64,000 bases of DNA, from assembly GCF_900168295.1 (NCBI RefSeq), contig NZ_FVZL01000001.1, forward strand, positions 62,001-126,000, in the 5' to 3' direction. The stretch is from Arthrobacter sp. P2b. Lineage in GTDB: Bacteria > Actinomycetota > Actinomycetes > Actinomycetales > Micrococcaceae. The notes under the pieces are model-generated. The model did no database searches, was not told the DNA's origin, and saw only the letters and a program-made list of their open reading frames with translations. A program made the translations under genes and the position numbers. Below are positions 53,652 through 61,810 of this stretch, piece by piece (the stretch's first letter is position 1; every line of letters starts with the position of its first letter).

Positions 53652-55169
53652 ATGCGCAAACTAGTCGGCATTGCCGCCGTCACAGCCGTCCTGGCGCTTA
53701 CCGCCTGCAACGGCTCCTCCCCTGGTGGTTCCACCGCCCCCACTGAGTTGGACATTGCAGCCATTGCACCGCCCGAGTCCTTCTCTCCGGGCAACTTCGG
53801 CACTGGCCCCACCACCCAGTTCCTTCAGCCCGTCTACGACTCCCTCTTCCGGAACACCAATGAAGGAGAACCGGCCGAGAACATCGTGACCAAGTGGTCT
53901 TACGATGACGCCAGGACCAAGCTCTCCCTCACCATCAGGGAGGGCGTCAAATTCACCGATGGCACGCCCCTGGATGCCGCCGCGGTGAAGGCCAATCTTG
54001 ATTCCGCCCGCAAGGGTACCGGTGAAGCCGGTGGGCAACTGCGCTTCATCCAGGAGGTCACCGTCACCGACGCCACCAACCTCATGGTCACGCTCTCCGC
54101 TCCTGACCCATCGCTCGTGCCGAACCTGGGCGGAACCGCCGGTGTCCTTGCCAGCCCCAAAGCCTTGGGAACCGCGGAACTGGACACCACCCCCGTAGGT
54201 TCCGGCCCATATATCCTGGACGCAGCAAAGTCCCAGACCGGCATCAAGTACGTCTACACGCGAAACGCTGACTACTGGAACGCCAAAGACTTCCCGTTCG
54301 ACACCGTCGAAGTCACGGTCTTCAACGACAACAATGCAATCCTCAACGCACTGCGGGCCGGTGAAGCAGACTTCGCAGTGGTGACCGACAAGGATTCGAA
54401 CAGCCTCAAGTCCGCCGGCCTGAATATCCAGACCAGCCCCGCCTACACCACCAGCGGCCTTTACTTGTTCGACCGCAAGGGCTCCCTGGTTCCTGCGCTC
54501 GCCGAGCCGAAGGTCCGCCAGGCAATCAACATGGCCTTGGACCGCGACGCCATCCACGCGAAAGTCTTTGGCGGTAAGGGCAAGGCCACCAGCCAGGTCT
54601 TCAGTTCCACCAGCGACGCTTTCATCCCGGACCTGGACAAGAAGTACCCCTTTGATGTGGACGCCGCGAAGAAGCTTCTCGCCGACGCCGGTTACGCAAA
54701 CGGCTTCACCCTGCCCATGCCGGATGTGTCACCCGTATATCCCGACCAGCAAGCGGCTGTGACTGAAGCGCTGACGGCTATCGGCGTCACACCGCAGTAC
54801 CAGCCTGTGAACGGCCAGACGTTCATCTCGGATCTGTTGGCAGGAAAGTACCCCGCAGCGATTTTCGGCCTCAACAGCCCGCGCCCGTGGGATTTCGCCC
54901 AGATTGCGCTCACTCCCGAATCACTCTGGAACCCGTTCCACGTCTCCGATCCCACTGTGGTTGATCTGATCAACAAGGCCCAAGGCGAAACCGGTGACGC
55001 CCAAACCGAAACGTTCCGTCAACTAAACACCTATTTGGTGGAGCAGGCCTGGTTTGCGCCCTACATCCAGTCTGACAACGTCTTTGCAAGCACCACTGAA
55101 ATCACTGTCACGCCGCAGCGCTATTCCACGCTGCCGCCGCTCTGGGGCTTCACAGCCTCGAAGAAGTAG
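53652..55169 (+). CDS. ABC transporter substrate-binding lipoprotein (peptide/glycoside type, SBP_bac_5)
   Basis: 505 residues. A lipoprotein signal (RKLVGIAAVTAVLALTAC, lipobox Cys near 19) anchors it outside the membrane. The body is a family 5 extracellular solute-binding protein (QFLQPVYDSLFRNTNEGEP, SYDDARTKLSLTIREGVKFTDGTPLDAAAVK, PVGSGPYILD). This group binds peptides, nickel or oligosaccharides and glycosides. ATG 53652 has AGGAGAAAC 4 nt upstream. A hairpin after its stop may favour its expression over the downstream permease. It serves the permease and ATPase genes that follow. Confidence 0.92.
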   Translation: MRKLVGIAAVTAVLALTACNGSSPGGSTAPTELDIAAIAPPESFSPGNFGTGPTTQFLQPVYDSLFRNTNEGEPAENIVTKWSYDDARTKLSLTIREGVKFTDGTPLDAAAVKANLDSARKGTGEAGGQLRFIQEVTVTDATNLMVTLSAPDPSLVPNLGGTAGVLASPKALGTAELDTTPVGSGPYILDAAKSQTGIKYVYTRNADYWNAKDFPFDTVEVTVFNDNNAILNALRAGEADFAVVTDKDSNSLKSAGLNIQTSPAYTTSGLYLFDRKGSLVPALAEPKVRQAINMALDRDAIHAKVFGGKGKATSQVFSSTSDAFIPDLDKKYPFDVDAAKKLLADAGYANGFTLPMPDVSPVYPDQQAAVTEALTAIGVTPQYQPVNGQTFISDLLAGKYPAAIFGLNSPRPWDFAQIALTPESLWNPFHVSDPTVVDLINKAQGETGDAQTETFRQLNTYLVEQAWFAPYIQSDNVFASTTEITVTPQRYSTLPPLWGFTASKK

Positions 55170-55175
55170 GTGGGT

Positions 55176-55199
55176 GGCCGGCCCGTTCCAAGGCCGGCC
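55176..55199 (+). other. Intercistronic hairpin after the binding-protein gene
   Basis: GGCCGGCC (55176-55183) pairs with GGCCGGCC (55192-55199) around an 8-nt loop, between the binding-protein stop and the permease start. Such hairpins often stabilise the upstream message, giving more binding protein than permease. Confidence 0.6.
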
Positions 55200-55243
55200 T
55201 CCCCCCGCCAATCCCCTCATCTTCCGAAGCCCAAGGAGCTGCC

Positions 55244-56185
55244 GTGCTGATGTTTATCCTTCGCCGCCTGGCCTCAGGACTGGTGCTCATGTTCGTCATA
55301 TCCACAGCGACGTTCTTCCTCTTGAACCTCACGGGGCAAGACCCTGTCCGTCAGGTTCTGGGACCTGTGGCTTCGGCCGAACAAGTTGAGGCCAAGCGCC
55401 AACAGCTGGGCCTCGATGAACCGTTAATCACCCAGTACTTCCAATGGCTCGGATCGGCCGTGCGCGGAGATTTGGGCCGGTCCTGGTTTACCAACCAACC
55501 TGTAGGAGAATTGCTCTCCCAGACGCTCCCGCCCACCTTGTCCATGGTGATCGGATCACTGATCCTCGCCGCCTGCTTCGGAACGTTGATCGGGGTCACT
55601 GCGGCGTTGCGCCGGGGCCGCCTGGATCGCGGTCTCCAGGTGGCGTCCACCCTGGTCCAGGCAATTCCAGGCTTCCTGGTAGCCCTGGTCCTGGCATTGG
55701 TTTTCGCTGTTCAACTTCGCCTGCTGCCGGCCACGGGGTTCACAGCCTTCAGCGATTCCCCCGGCAAGTGGCTTGCCTCCATCACGCTGCCGGTCATTGC
55801 GCTGGCGTTGGGTTCCCTGGCTTCCATTGCCCTGCAGGTCCGGGGGTCAATGATCGATGTCATGCAGCAGGACTTTGTCCGGACACTGCGCAGCCGTGGC
55901 CTCCCCGAGCGAAGCGTCGTGGTGAAGCACGCCTTGCGCAGCGCCGCCGGTCCGAGCCTCACCACGGTCTCCCTGATGTTCATCGTGGCCATCTCCAGTT
56001 CGGTGATCATTGAGAAAGTCTTCAATATCCCCGGAATCGGCACCCAGGCCAACAACTCAGCCAGCCGTGGCGACCTGCCCGTTGTGCTCGGGATCGTCCT
56101 GGTCACAGTGGTGCTCGTCGTCGTCGTCAATCTCCTCGTCGATCTGGCACAAGGCTGGATCAATCCGAAAGTTCGTGTCTCATGA
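55244..56185 (+). CDS. ABC transporter permease (DppB/OppB type)
   Basis: 313 residues with about six transmembrane segments and the DppB architecture: N-terminal ILRRLASGLVLMFVISTATFF, the TM-loop PVRQVLGPVASAEQVEAKRQQLGLDEP, and the EAA-like coupling loop MIDVMQQDFVRTLRSRGLPERSV. GTG 55244 follows AAGGAG by 5 nt; ATG 55250 is the alternative. Its stop overlaps the next start by 4 nt (ATGA). It is one half of the importer's membrane pore. Confidence 0.92.
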   Translation: MLMFILRRLASGLVLMFVISTATFFLLNLTGQDPVRQVLGPVASAEQVEAKRQQLGLDEPLITQYFQWLGSAVRGDLGRSWFTNQPVGELLSQTLPPTLSMVIGSLILAACFGTLIGVTAALRRGRLDRGLQVASTLVQAIPGFLVALVLALVFAVQLRLLPATGFTAFSDSPGKWLASITLPVIALALGSLASIALQVRGSMIDVMQQDFVRTLRSRGLPERSVVVKHALRSAAGPSLTTVSLMFIVAISSSVIIEKVFNIPGIGTQANNSASRGDLPVVLGIVLVTVVLVVVVNLLVDLAQGWINPKVRVS

Positions 56186-58017
56186 CCGATAACCTTGTCA
56201 CCGGCACCCGCAAGTCGCTTGAAGTAGTTGGCTCCGCGCCACAAGGCGACAAACTGATCAAGAAGTTTCTTCGTGAACCCGCAGCGGTCATTTCCCTGGT
56301 GTTCCTGGCCTTGCTCGGGGTGGTGGCGATCCTCGCACCGTTGATCTCCTCCTACGACCCCACCGCCACCCGCCTCGCTGATGTCCTCGCGCCCCCTTTC
56401 ACTCCCGAGCACCCACTGGGCGCTGACGGCGTGGGCCGCGACGTCCTGGCGAACCTTGTCTACGGCGCCCAAACCAGCCTTTCCAGTGCCGCGATCGTCA
56501 TCGCCGTGAGCCTGCTGATCGGCGTACCCACCGGGCTCCTGGCGGGTTACCGCCAAGGGTGGATCGACGGCGTAAGCATGTGGATCAGTGGCGCGCTCCT
56601 CTCTCTGCCGGCCATCGTGGTGCTCCTTGTAGTACTGGCCCGTGTGGGACGCAGTACCTCACTTGCTCTGGTGGTGTTCGGCATACTGATCGCCCCATCG
56701 GTGTTCCTTCTGATCCGCGGCTCGGTCAGGGCCGTACGGGAAGAGCTGTACGTGGACGCAGCCCGGGTCTCCGGTTTGAGCGACATGCGCATCATGGTCC
56801 GCCACATCCTTCCGGTGGTTATCACGCCCACCATCATCCAGGCGGCCCTGTTGGCAGGTGCCGGCATCGGAATCGAAGCAGGCATCGCCTTCCTTGGCCT
56901 TGGCTCCTCTGACAAAGCCAGCTGGGGACTGATGCTCAATGACGCATCGCAAAACATCTTCAACGCTCCCTGGTTGCTGCTCTGGCCAAGTGTTGCACTG
57001 GTGTTGACCGTCATGGCCTGCACCCTGGTGGGCAACGGCTTCCGCGACGCCCTGGCGAACTACGGATCCTCGGCCGACCGCACCAAGACGGTAAAGGCAG
57101 CCAAACGCACCGGTTCCACTCCGGAACCGGCACGGCCGCTGGAAATGGCGCCTGTGGATCCGGGAGACACGCTCCTGGTCATCAACGACCTCCGGGTTTC
57201 CTATCCCCGCCCCAACGGTGAGACGTCCGACGTCGTCAAGGGCGTTTCCTTGAGGGTGGAGCGCGGCCAGATCCTTGGCCTGGTGGGAGAGTCCGGTTCG
57301 GGCAAATCGCAAACTGCCTTCTCGGTCCTGGGACTGTTGCCCGGGCAAGCCGAAATGACTGCCGGAACCTTGAGTTTCGCCGGAGCGGACCTGTTGCGGA
57401 TGACTCCGAAGGAGCGCAACCGCCTGCGCGGCGCCCGGATCGGCTACATTCCCCAGGAACCGATGAGCAACCTCGATCCCGCCTTCCGCATAGGGTCCCA
57501 ACTGACCGAGCCAATGCAGCACCACCTGGGCATATCGGCGAAGGCTGCCAAAGACGAAGCCCTCAAACTCCTCGCCCGCGTAGGCATTCCCGATCCTGAG
57601 CGCGTCTTCAAGTCCTACCCGCATCAAGTCTCAGGCGGAATGGCGCAGCGCGTGCTCATCGCAGGAGCCGTTTCATGCAACCCGGAGCTCCTCATCGCTG
57701 ACGAACCCACCACCGCACTGGATGTCACTGTCCAGGCGGACGTGCTGGACCTCATCCGCAGCCTTCAGGCAGAACGCGGCATGGGCGTGGTCCTGGTGAC
57801 GCACAACTTCGGAGTGGTTGCCGATCTCTGCGACCAAGTGGCCGTGATGCGCAACGGAGAAATCGTGGAGGTAGCCGCGGTCAATGACCTGTTCGCGAAC
57901 CCCCGGGAAGAGTACACGCGCCTCCTCCTGGACTCTGCGCTCGATTCAACGTCGAACACTGCAGGCGACCACCCCATCGACCGAGGCCTGACCGCCGAGA
58001 CAGAAGGTGCACGATGA
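56182..58017 (+). CDS. Fused ABC permease (DppC) and ATPase (DppD)
   Basis: 611 residues. Residues 1-295 form a DppC-like permease with six segments and the coupling loop LYVDAARVSGLSDMRIMVRHILP. A charged linker (about 295-330) leads to an ABC ATPase with Walker A GESGSGKS, signature VSGGMAQR and Walker B LLIADEPTTALD. This natural fusion of the second permease and first ATPase occurs in several actinobacterial oligopeptide-type importers. Its stop overlaps the next ATPase start by 4 nt (ATGA). It makes the importer with the preceding permease and following ATPase. Confidence 0.92.
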   Translation: MTDNLVTGTRKSLEVVGSAPQGDKLIKKFLREPAAVISLVFLALLGVVAILAPLISSYDPTATRLADVLAPPFTPEHPLGADGVGRDVLANLVYGAQTSLSSAAIVIAVSLLIGVPTGLLAGYRQGWIDGVSMWISGALLSLPAIVVLLVVLARVGRSTSLALVVFGILIAPSVFLLIRGSVRAVREELYVDAARVSGLSDMRIMVRHILPVVITPTIIQAALLAGAGIGIEAGIAFLGLGSSDKASWGLMLNDASQNIFNAPWLLLWPSVALVLTVMACTLVGNGFRDALANYGSSADRTKTVKAAKRTGSTPEPARPLEMAPVDPGDTLLVINDLRVSYPRPNGETSDVVKGVSLRVERGQILGLVGESGSGKSQTAFSVLGLLPGQAEMTAGTLSFAGADLLRMTPKERNRLRGARIGYIPQEPMSNLDPAFRIGSQLTEPMQHHLGISAKAAKDEALKLLARVGIPDPERVFKSYPHQVSGGMAQRVLIAGAVSCNPELLIADEPTTALDVTVQADVLDLIRSLQAERGMGVVLVTHNFGVVADLCDQVAVMRNGEIVEVAAVNDLFANPREEYTRLLLDSALDSTSNTAGDHPIDRGLTAETEGAR

Positions 58018-58901
58018 CTTCCGTCAATCAGACCCCCTCGCTTGAGGCAGAGCCCCTCCTGCGGATCACTGACCTGACCGTGGACTACAAGGTGGGTGGG
58101 TTCGGCCGTAAGCGGAGCTTCCGGGCCTTGCACGGGGTAAGCCTGGACATCAAGCCCGGGGAAACCCTGGGGCTGGTGGGCGAGTCGGGCTCGGGCAAAT
58201 CAACAATCGGGCGTGCCGTGCTGGGCCTGGCTCCCGTGACCGGTGGCGATATCCGTTTCGATGGCAGGTCGATCACCAAGCTCGGCAAGAAGGAACGCCG
58301 GGCTCTGAGCAGCGATATCCAGGTGGTGTTCCAGGATCCCTACACCTCCCTGAATCCTTCAATGACCATCAGCGACATCTTGTCGGAGCCCATGCAGGTA
58401 TCGGGCACCTCCCGCGCTGATGCCCAACAAAGGGTCCGGGAGCTGCTGGATGTGGTGAACCTGCCCTCCAACGCCAGCGCCCGCTACCCGAGGGAGTTCT
58501 CCGGTGGCCAAAGGCAACGCATCGCAATAGCGCGCTCCCTGTGCAGGAATCCCAAGCTCATTGTGTGTGATGAGCCCGTCAGCGCATTGGACCTGTCCAC
58601 CCAGGCACGGGTTCTCCAACTCTTCGCCGACATACAGGAACAGACGGGTGTTTCGCTCCTGTTCGTTACCCACGACCTCGATGTGGTGCGGCACATCAGC
58701 GAGCGCGTCGCCGTGATGCGACGCGGAGAAATCGTGGAGACGGGCATCACGGAGCAGGTGATTGCCAAGCCGCTCCACGCCTATACCAAGGCCCTCCTCC
58801 TGGCCTCCCCCATCGCCAACCCGGCCCGCCAAGCCGAACGGCGCCGGGAACGACGACTTTTTCTTGACGCTCAACCCGCACTTTCCACAAGTGCCCGCTG
58901 A
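58014..58901 (+). CDS. ABC transporter ATPase (DppF/OppF type)
   Basis: 295 residues. An oligopeptide-type ATPase with Walker A GESGSGKST, the Q-loop VFQDPYTSLNPSMTI, signature FSGGQRQRIAIARSL, Walker B LIVCDEPVSALD and H-loop FVTHDLDVV. The N-terminal VDYKVGGFGRKRSFRAL is typical of DppF. It pairs with the ATPase domain of the upstream fusion to energise import. Confidence 0.94.
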   Translation: MTSVNQTPSLEAEPLLRITDLTVDYKVGGFGRKRSFRALHGVSLDIKPGETLGLVGESGSGKSTIGRAVLGLAPVTGGDIRFDGRSITKLGKKERRALSSDIQVVFQDPYTSLNPSMTISDILSEPMQVSGTSRADAQQRVRELLDVVNLPSNASARYPREFSGGQRQRIAIARSLCRNPKLIVCDEPVSALDLSTQARVLQLFADIQEQTGVSLLFVTHDLDVVRHISERVAVMRRGEIVETGITEQVIAKPLHAYTKALLLASPIANPARQAERRRERRLFLDAQPALSTSAR

Positions 58902-58954
58902 GTAATCCCCCGTGGGCCTGGCGCCCTCCCTTCTACAGACTTCTGGAGAACAGC

Positions 58955-60508
58955 ATGACCACAACAGCAGTACCTTCAGCGCGCCCTTATCCGGCCGGCG
59001 TCGACGTCGCAATCATCGGAAGCGGCCCCGCCGGTGCCACCTATGCACGCATCCTTTCCGAACTCAGCCCCGAGGCCTCCATTGCCATCTTCGAGGCGGG
59101 TCCCACCATCAGCGATCCCCCCGGATCACACGTGAAGAACATCGCAAGCGTGGAGGACCGCGAAACCGCGCAGCGCCGTTCGGAAGGAAAAGTCAGCGCC
59201 CTGCCCGCCGGAGGGGACCTTGCTGAGTATGCCCGCGACGTCGCCCGCCCTGTGCGGCCCGGCACTTTCCTCCTCGACGACGGTTGGCAGCAGCCGGGCC
59301 AGGCTGGACTGCCTGGCCTCGCCTTCTCCAGCAATGTTGGCGGCATGGCAGCCCACTGGACCGGTGCGTGCCCCCGTCCCGGTGGAAGCGAGCGCATCGC
59401 GTTCCTTCCGAACATGGACGAACTCCTGACGGAGGCAGAACGCCTTCTCTCCGTGAGCGCTGAGGCCTTGGCTGATGCTCCGTTGGCCGACCTCGTCCGC
59501 TCACGGCTGTCCGCAGCGCTCGACGGCGGCCGCGAACCTGGGCGTCAGGTCCAGCCCATGCCGCTGGCGGTCCGCCGCACCGATGACGGCAGGTTCATCT
59601 GGTCTGGCGCGGACGTGGTGTTCGGCGACGAAACCCGGAACAACCCCCGGGCGCAGTTGTTCGACGAAAGCGTTGTTGTGCGGGTGCTGACCGACGGCAG
59701 TGAGGTCAGCGGCGTGCGGGTGCGTGACGACAAGACCGGGGACGAGCACGAGATTGCGGCCCGGTACGTCGTGGTTGCCGCGGATGCCCTCCGCGGCCCG
59801 CAGTTGCTGTTCGCCTCAGGTATCCGCCCCGAAGCCCTCGGCCGTTACCTCAATGACCAGCCTCAGATCGTCCACGCTGTACAGCTGACCGGCGTCGGGG
59901 ACGATACTCCCGCGGCCTCGTCACACGACACCACCATCACCGCCCAGAGCGGCGTCAGCTGGGTGCCGTTCACCGATGAGCAGCCCTTCCACGGGCAGGT
60001 CATGCAGCTCGATGCCTCGCCGGTGCCGATCTCGGGTGACGTGATCCCTGGTTCGATCGTGGGCCTTGGATGGTTCTGCGCCAAAGACCTTCAAGCCTCC
60101 GATCGCGTTGAGTTCTCCGAAGACACCACGGACGCTTACGGACTGCCTGCGATGAACATCCACTACACCTTCACGGAACGTGATGAGCAGACGCTGTCCG
60201 CCGCGCGCGAATCCGTGATCGCCGCTGCGCGGTCCCTAGGCGAGCCGCTTGGGGAAGAACCGCTCACGTTCCCTGCCGGGGCCTCACTGCATTACCAAGG
60301 CACCTTGCGCATGGGCACCACCAACGACGGAACTGCCGTTTGCGATCCCACCGGGCAGGTGTGGGACGTCAAGGGGTTGTTCGTTGCCGGCAACGGTGTC
60401 ATTCCGACCCCCACGGCCTGCAACCCCACCTTGACCGGCGTGGCCCTGGCCGTCGCCGGAGCACGCCACATTGCTGAATCAATCAACACCACGTCCACAG
60501 AGAAGTGA
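58955..60508 (+). CDS. GMC-type FAD oxidoreductase, glycoside 3-oxidase-like
   Basis: 517 residues. FAD-binding AIIGSGPAGATYARIL (19-34) and the flavin-pocket NVGGMAAHWTG (127-137) precede the catalytic pair His446 in SLHYQGTLRMG and Asn490 in ACNPTLTGVALA. It resembles the pyranose-2-oxidase/glycoside 3-oxidase branch (as in Pseudarthrobacter PsG3Ox and Microbacterium CarA), which oxidises the C3 hydroxyl of C- and O-glucosides such as mangiferin. Oxidation at C3 primes the C-C bond for cleavage by the next two gene products. GGAGAACAGC precedes ATG 58955. Confidence 0.88.
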   Translation: MTTTAVPSARPYPAGVDVAIIGSGPAGATYARILSELSPEASIAIFEAGPTISDPPGSHVKNIASVEDRETAQRRSEGKVSALPAGGDLAEYARDVARPVRPGTFLLDDGWQQPGQAGLPGLAFSSNVGGMAAHWTGACPRPGGSERIAFLPNMDELLTEAERLLSVSAEALADAPLADLVRSRLSAALDGGREPGRQVQPMPLAVRRTDDGRFIWSGADVVFGDETRNNPRAQLFDESVVVRVLTDGSEVSGVRVRDDKTGDEHEIAARYVVVAADALRGPQLLFASGIRPEALGRYLNDQPQIVHAVQLTGVGDDTPAASSHDTTITAQSGVSWVPFTDEQPFHGQVMQLDASPVPISGDVIPGSIVGLGWFCAKDLQASDRVEFSEDTTDAYGLPAMNIHYTFTERDEQTLSAARESVIAAARSLGEPLGEEPLTFPAGASLHYQGTLRMGTTNDGTAVCDPTGQVWDVKGLFVAGNGVIPTPTACNPTLTGVALAVAGARHIAESINTTSTEK

Positions 60509-60515
60509 GGAAAAC

Positions 60516-60920
60516 ATGGTCCTCGAACGAGAACTGATCCAAAGCCGGGGCTTTCGCAACGTCCAGGAGGGTACTGACACGGTCGGCTTCGAGATAGCCC
60601 TCCGCATGCCCAACTACCGGGGCCTGTGGGGAAGCCTCATTGATGGGGCTTCTGTCACTGTTGATGGCCGGGAGTGGAGCCGGGAAGTACCGCGCTGGAC
60701 ACTCCAGGGACGCACTTTCAGCATCGAGGAGCTGCGCCGGTCCACCGACGTGCGTTGGCAGCTCGACGAACTGGCCACCATCACGGTACCCCTCGAAGGC
60801 GGCCTGGCCGTAGGTGTCCATGATGTGCGGGTCGATATCGCCTTGTACGCGCCCTACATCCCCGCAGAATTCCAACCGTCAATTTTCACGTCCCAGCGAA
60901 AGGTCACGGTCCTCGCATGA
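60516..60920 (+). CDS. DUF6379 protein, C-glycoside deglycosidase beta-subunit-like
   Basis: 134 residues, predicted beta-sandwich: GTDTVGFEIALRMPNYRGLWGSLIDGASVTVDG, then VRWQLDELATITVPLEGGLAVGVHDV. DUF6379 proteins are the small subunit (CarC/DgpC type) of C-glycoside deglycosidases, which form complexes with a TIM-barrel subunit. That partner is encoded next, overlapping by 4 nt (ATGA), and the 3-oxidase is immediately upstream. ATG 60516 follows AGGAAAAC. The pairing strongly supports this role, though the substrate remains to be tested. Confidence 0.85.
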   Translation: MVLERELIQSRGFRNVQEGTDTVGFEIALRMPNYRGLWGSLIDGASVTVDGREWSREVPRWTLQGRTFSIEELRRSTDVRWQLDELATITVPLEGGLAVGVHDVRVDIALYAPYIPAEFQPSIFTSQRKVTVLA

Positions 60921-61810
60921 GCAACCTCAAGTACGGTGTCTCCCTGTACAGCTACACCGGTGACATCAACACCGTCCTCACCCTCGAAGATGCCATGGCA
61001 CAGATCGCCGACATCGGGGCGACAGGGATCGAGATCCTCGGCGAAGGCCACATACCCAACTACCCGGAGCCGTCCACGGCATGGATCGACCAATGGTACG
61101 GGCTGCTCGAAAAGTACCAGCTTGAACCCACCAACTACGGGTCTTGGATCGATTCCAGCTTGTGGCGTCACCGCGACCTCACGGCCGATGAGGGTGCTGT
61201 GATGCTTGCCCGCGATCTCCGGCTGGCCCATCGCCTCGGCTTCACCTCAGTCCGGCCGAAGATCGGGGTAGTGTCCATGGATTTGCGCCCCCACCCGATC
61301 TGGGAGGAGGTGATTGAGCGCAACCTCGATCTCGCGGCGGAACTGAACCTCATTATTTGCCCTGAAATTCATGCGCCCACTCCCATCAAGCACCCCGTGG
61401 TGGACGAGTACATCGAGTTCATCGAACGGACCGGATCGAAGAACTTCCGCCTGCTGATCGACACCGGAATCTTCCAAAGGGCAATCACCACCGCAAAGCA
61501 TGACGGCCTCAGCGAAGAAGCCCAGGAAGAAGGCTGGCGTAAACCCCTGGCCGTTCCCATGTCGGACTTGGTGGATGTTCTCCCCTACGTGTCCTTCATT
61601 CAGGCCAAGTTCTTCGACATCGGCGATGACCTTGTTGACGGCCAAATACCTTGGCGCGAGATCCTTAAGACCCTGAAGGAGAACGAATGGTCGGGTTACC
61701 TGTCCAGCGAATACGAAGGCGATCGGTTGCCTTACCGATCCATTGAACAGGTCCGGCGGCAGCACGCGCTTCTGCACAGCCTGGAGGCCGAGATCGACGG
61801 GACGCCGTGA
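60917..61810 (+). CDS. TIM-barrel isomerase-like protein, C-glycoside deglycosidase alpha-subunit-like
   Basis: 297 residues of the AP-endonuclease-2/xylose-isomerase-like barrel (SNLKYGVSLYSYTGD, IGATGIEILGEG). Likely metal ligands are Glu150 (ICPEIHAP), Asp182 (LLIDTGIF), Gln229 (FIQAKFFD, where many relatives have His) and Glu265 (LSSEYEGD). This matches the CarB/DgpB alpha subunits, which use a divalent metal to cleave the C-C bond of 3-oxo-C-glucosides. The stop overlaps the next MFS start (GTGA). With the oxidase and beta subunit it completes a C-glycoside-cleaving set. Confidence 0.87.
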   Translation: MSNLKYGVSLYSYTGDINTVLTLEDAMAQIADIGATGIEILGEGHIPNYPEPSTAWIDQWYGLLEKYQLEPTNYGSWIDSSLWRHRDLTADEGAVMLARDLRLAHRLGFTSVRPKIGVVSMDLRPHPIWEEVIERNLDLAAELNLIICPEIHAPTPIKHPVVDEYIEFIERTGSKNFRLLIDTGIFQRAITTAKHDGLSEEAQEEGWRKPLAVPMSDLVDVLPYVSFIQAKFFDIGDDLVDGQIPWREILKTLKENEWSGYLSSEYEGDRLPYRSIEQVRRQHALLHSLEAEIDGTP

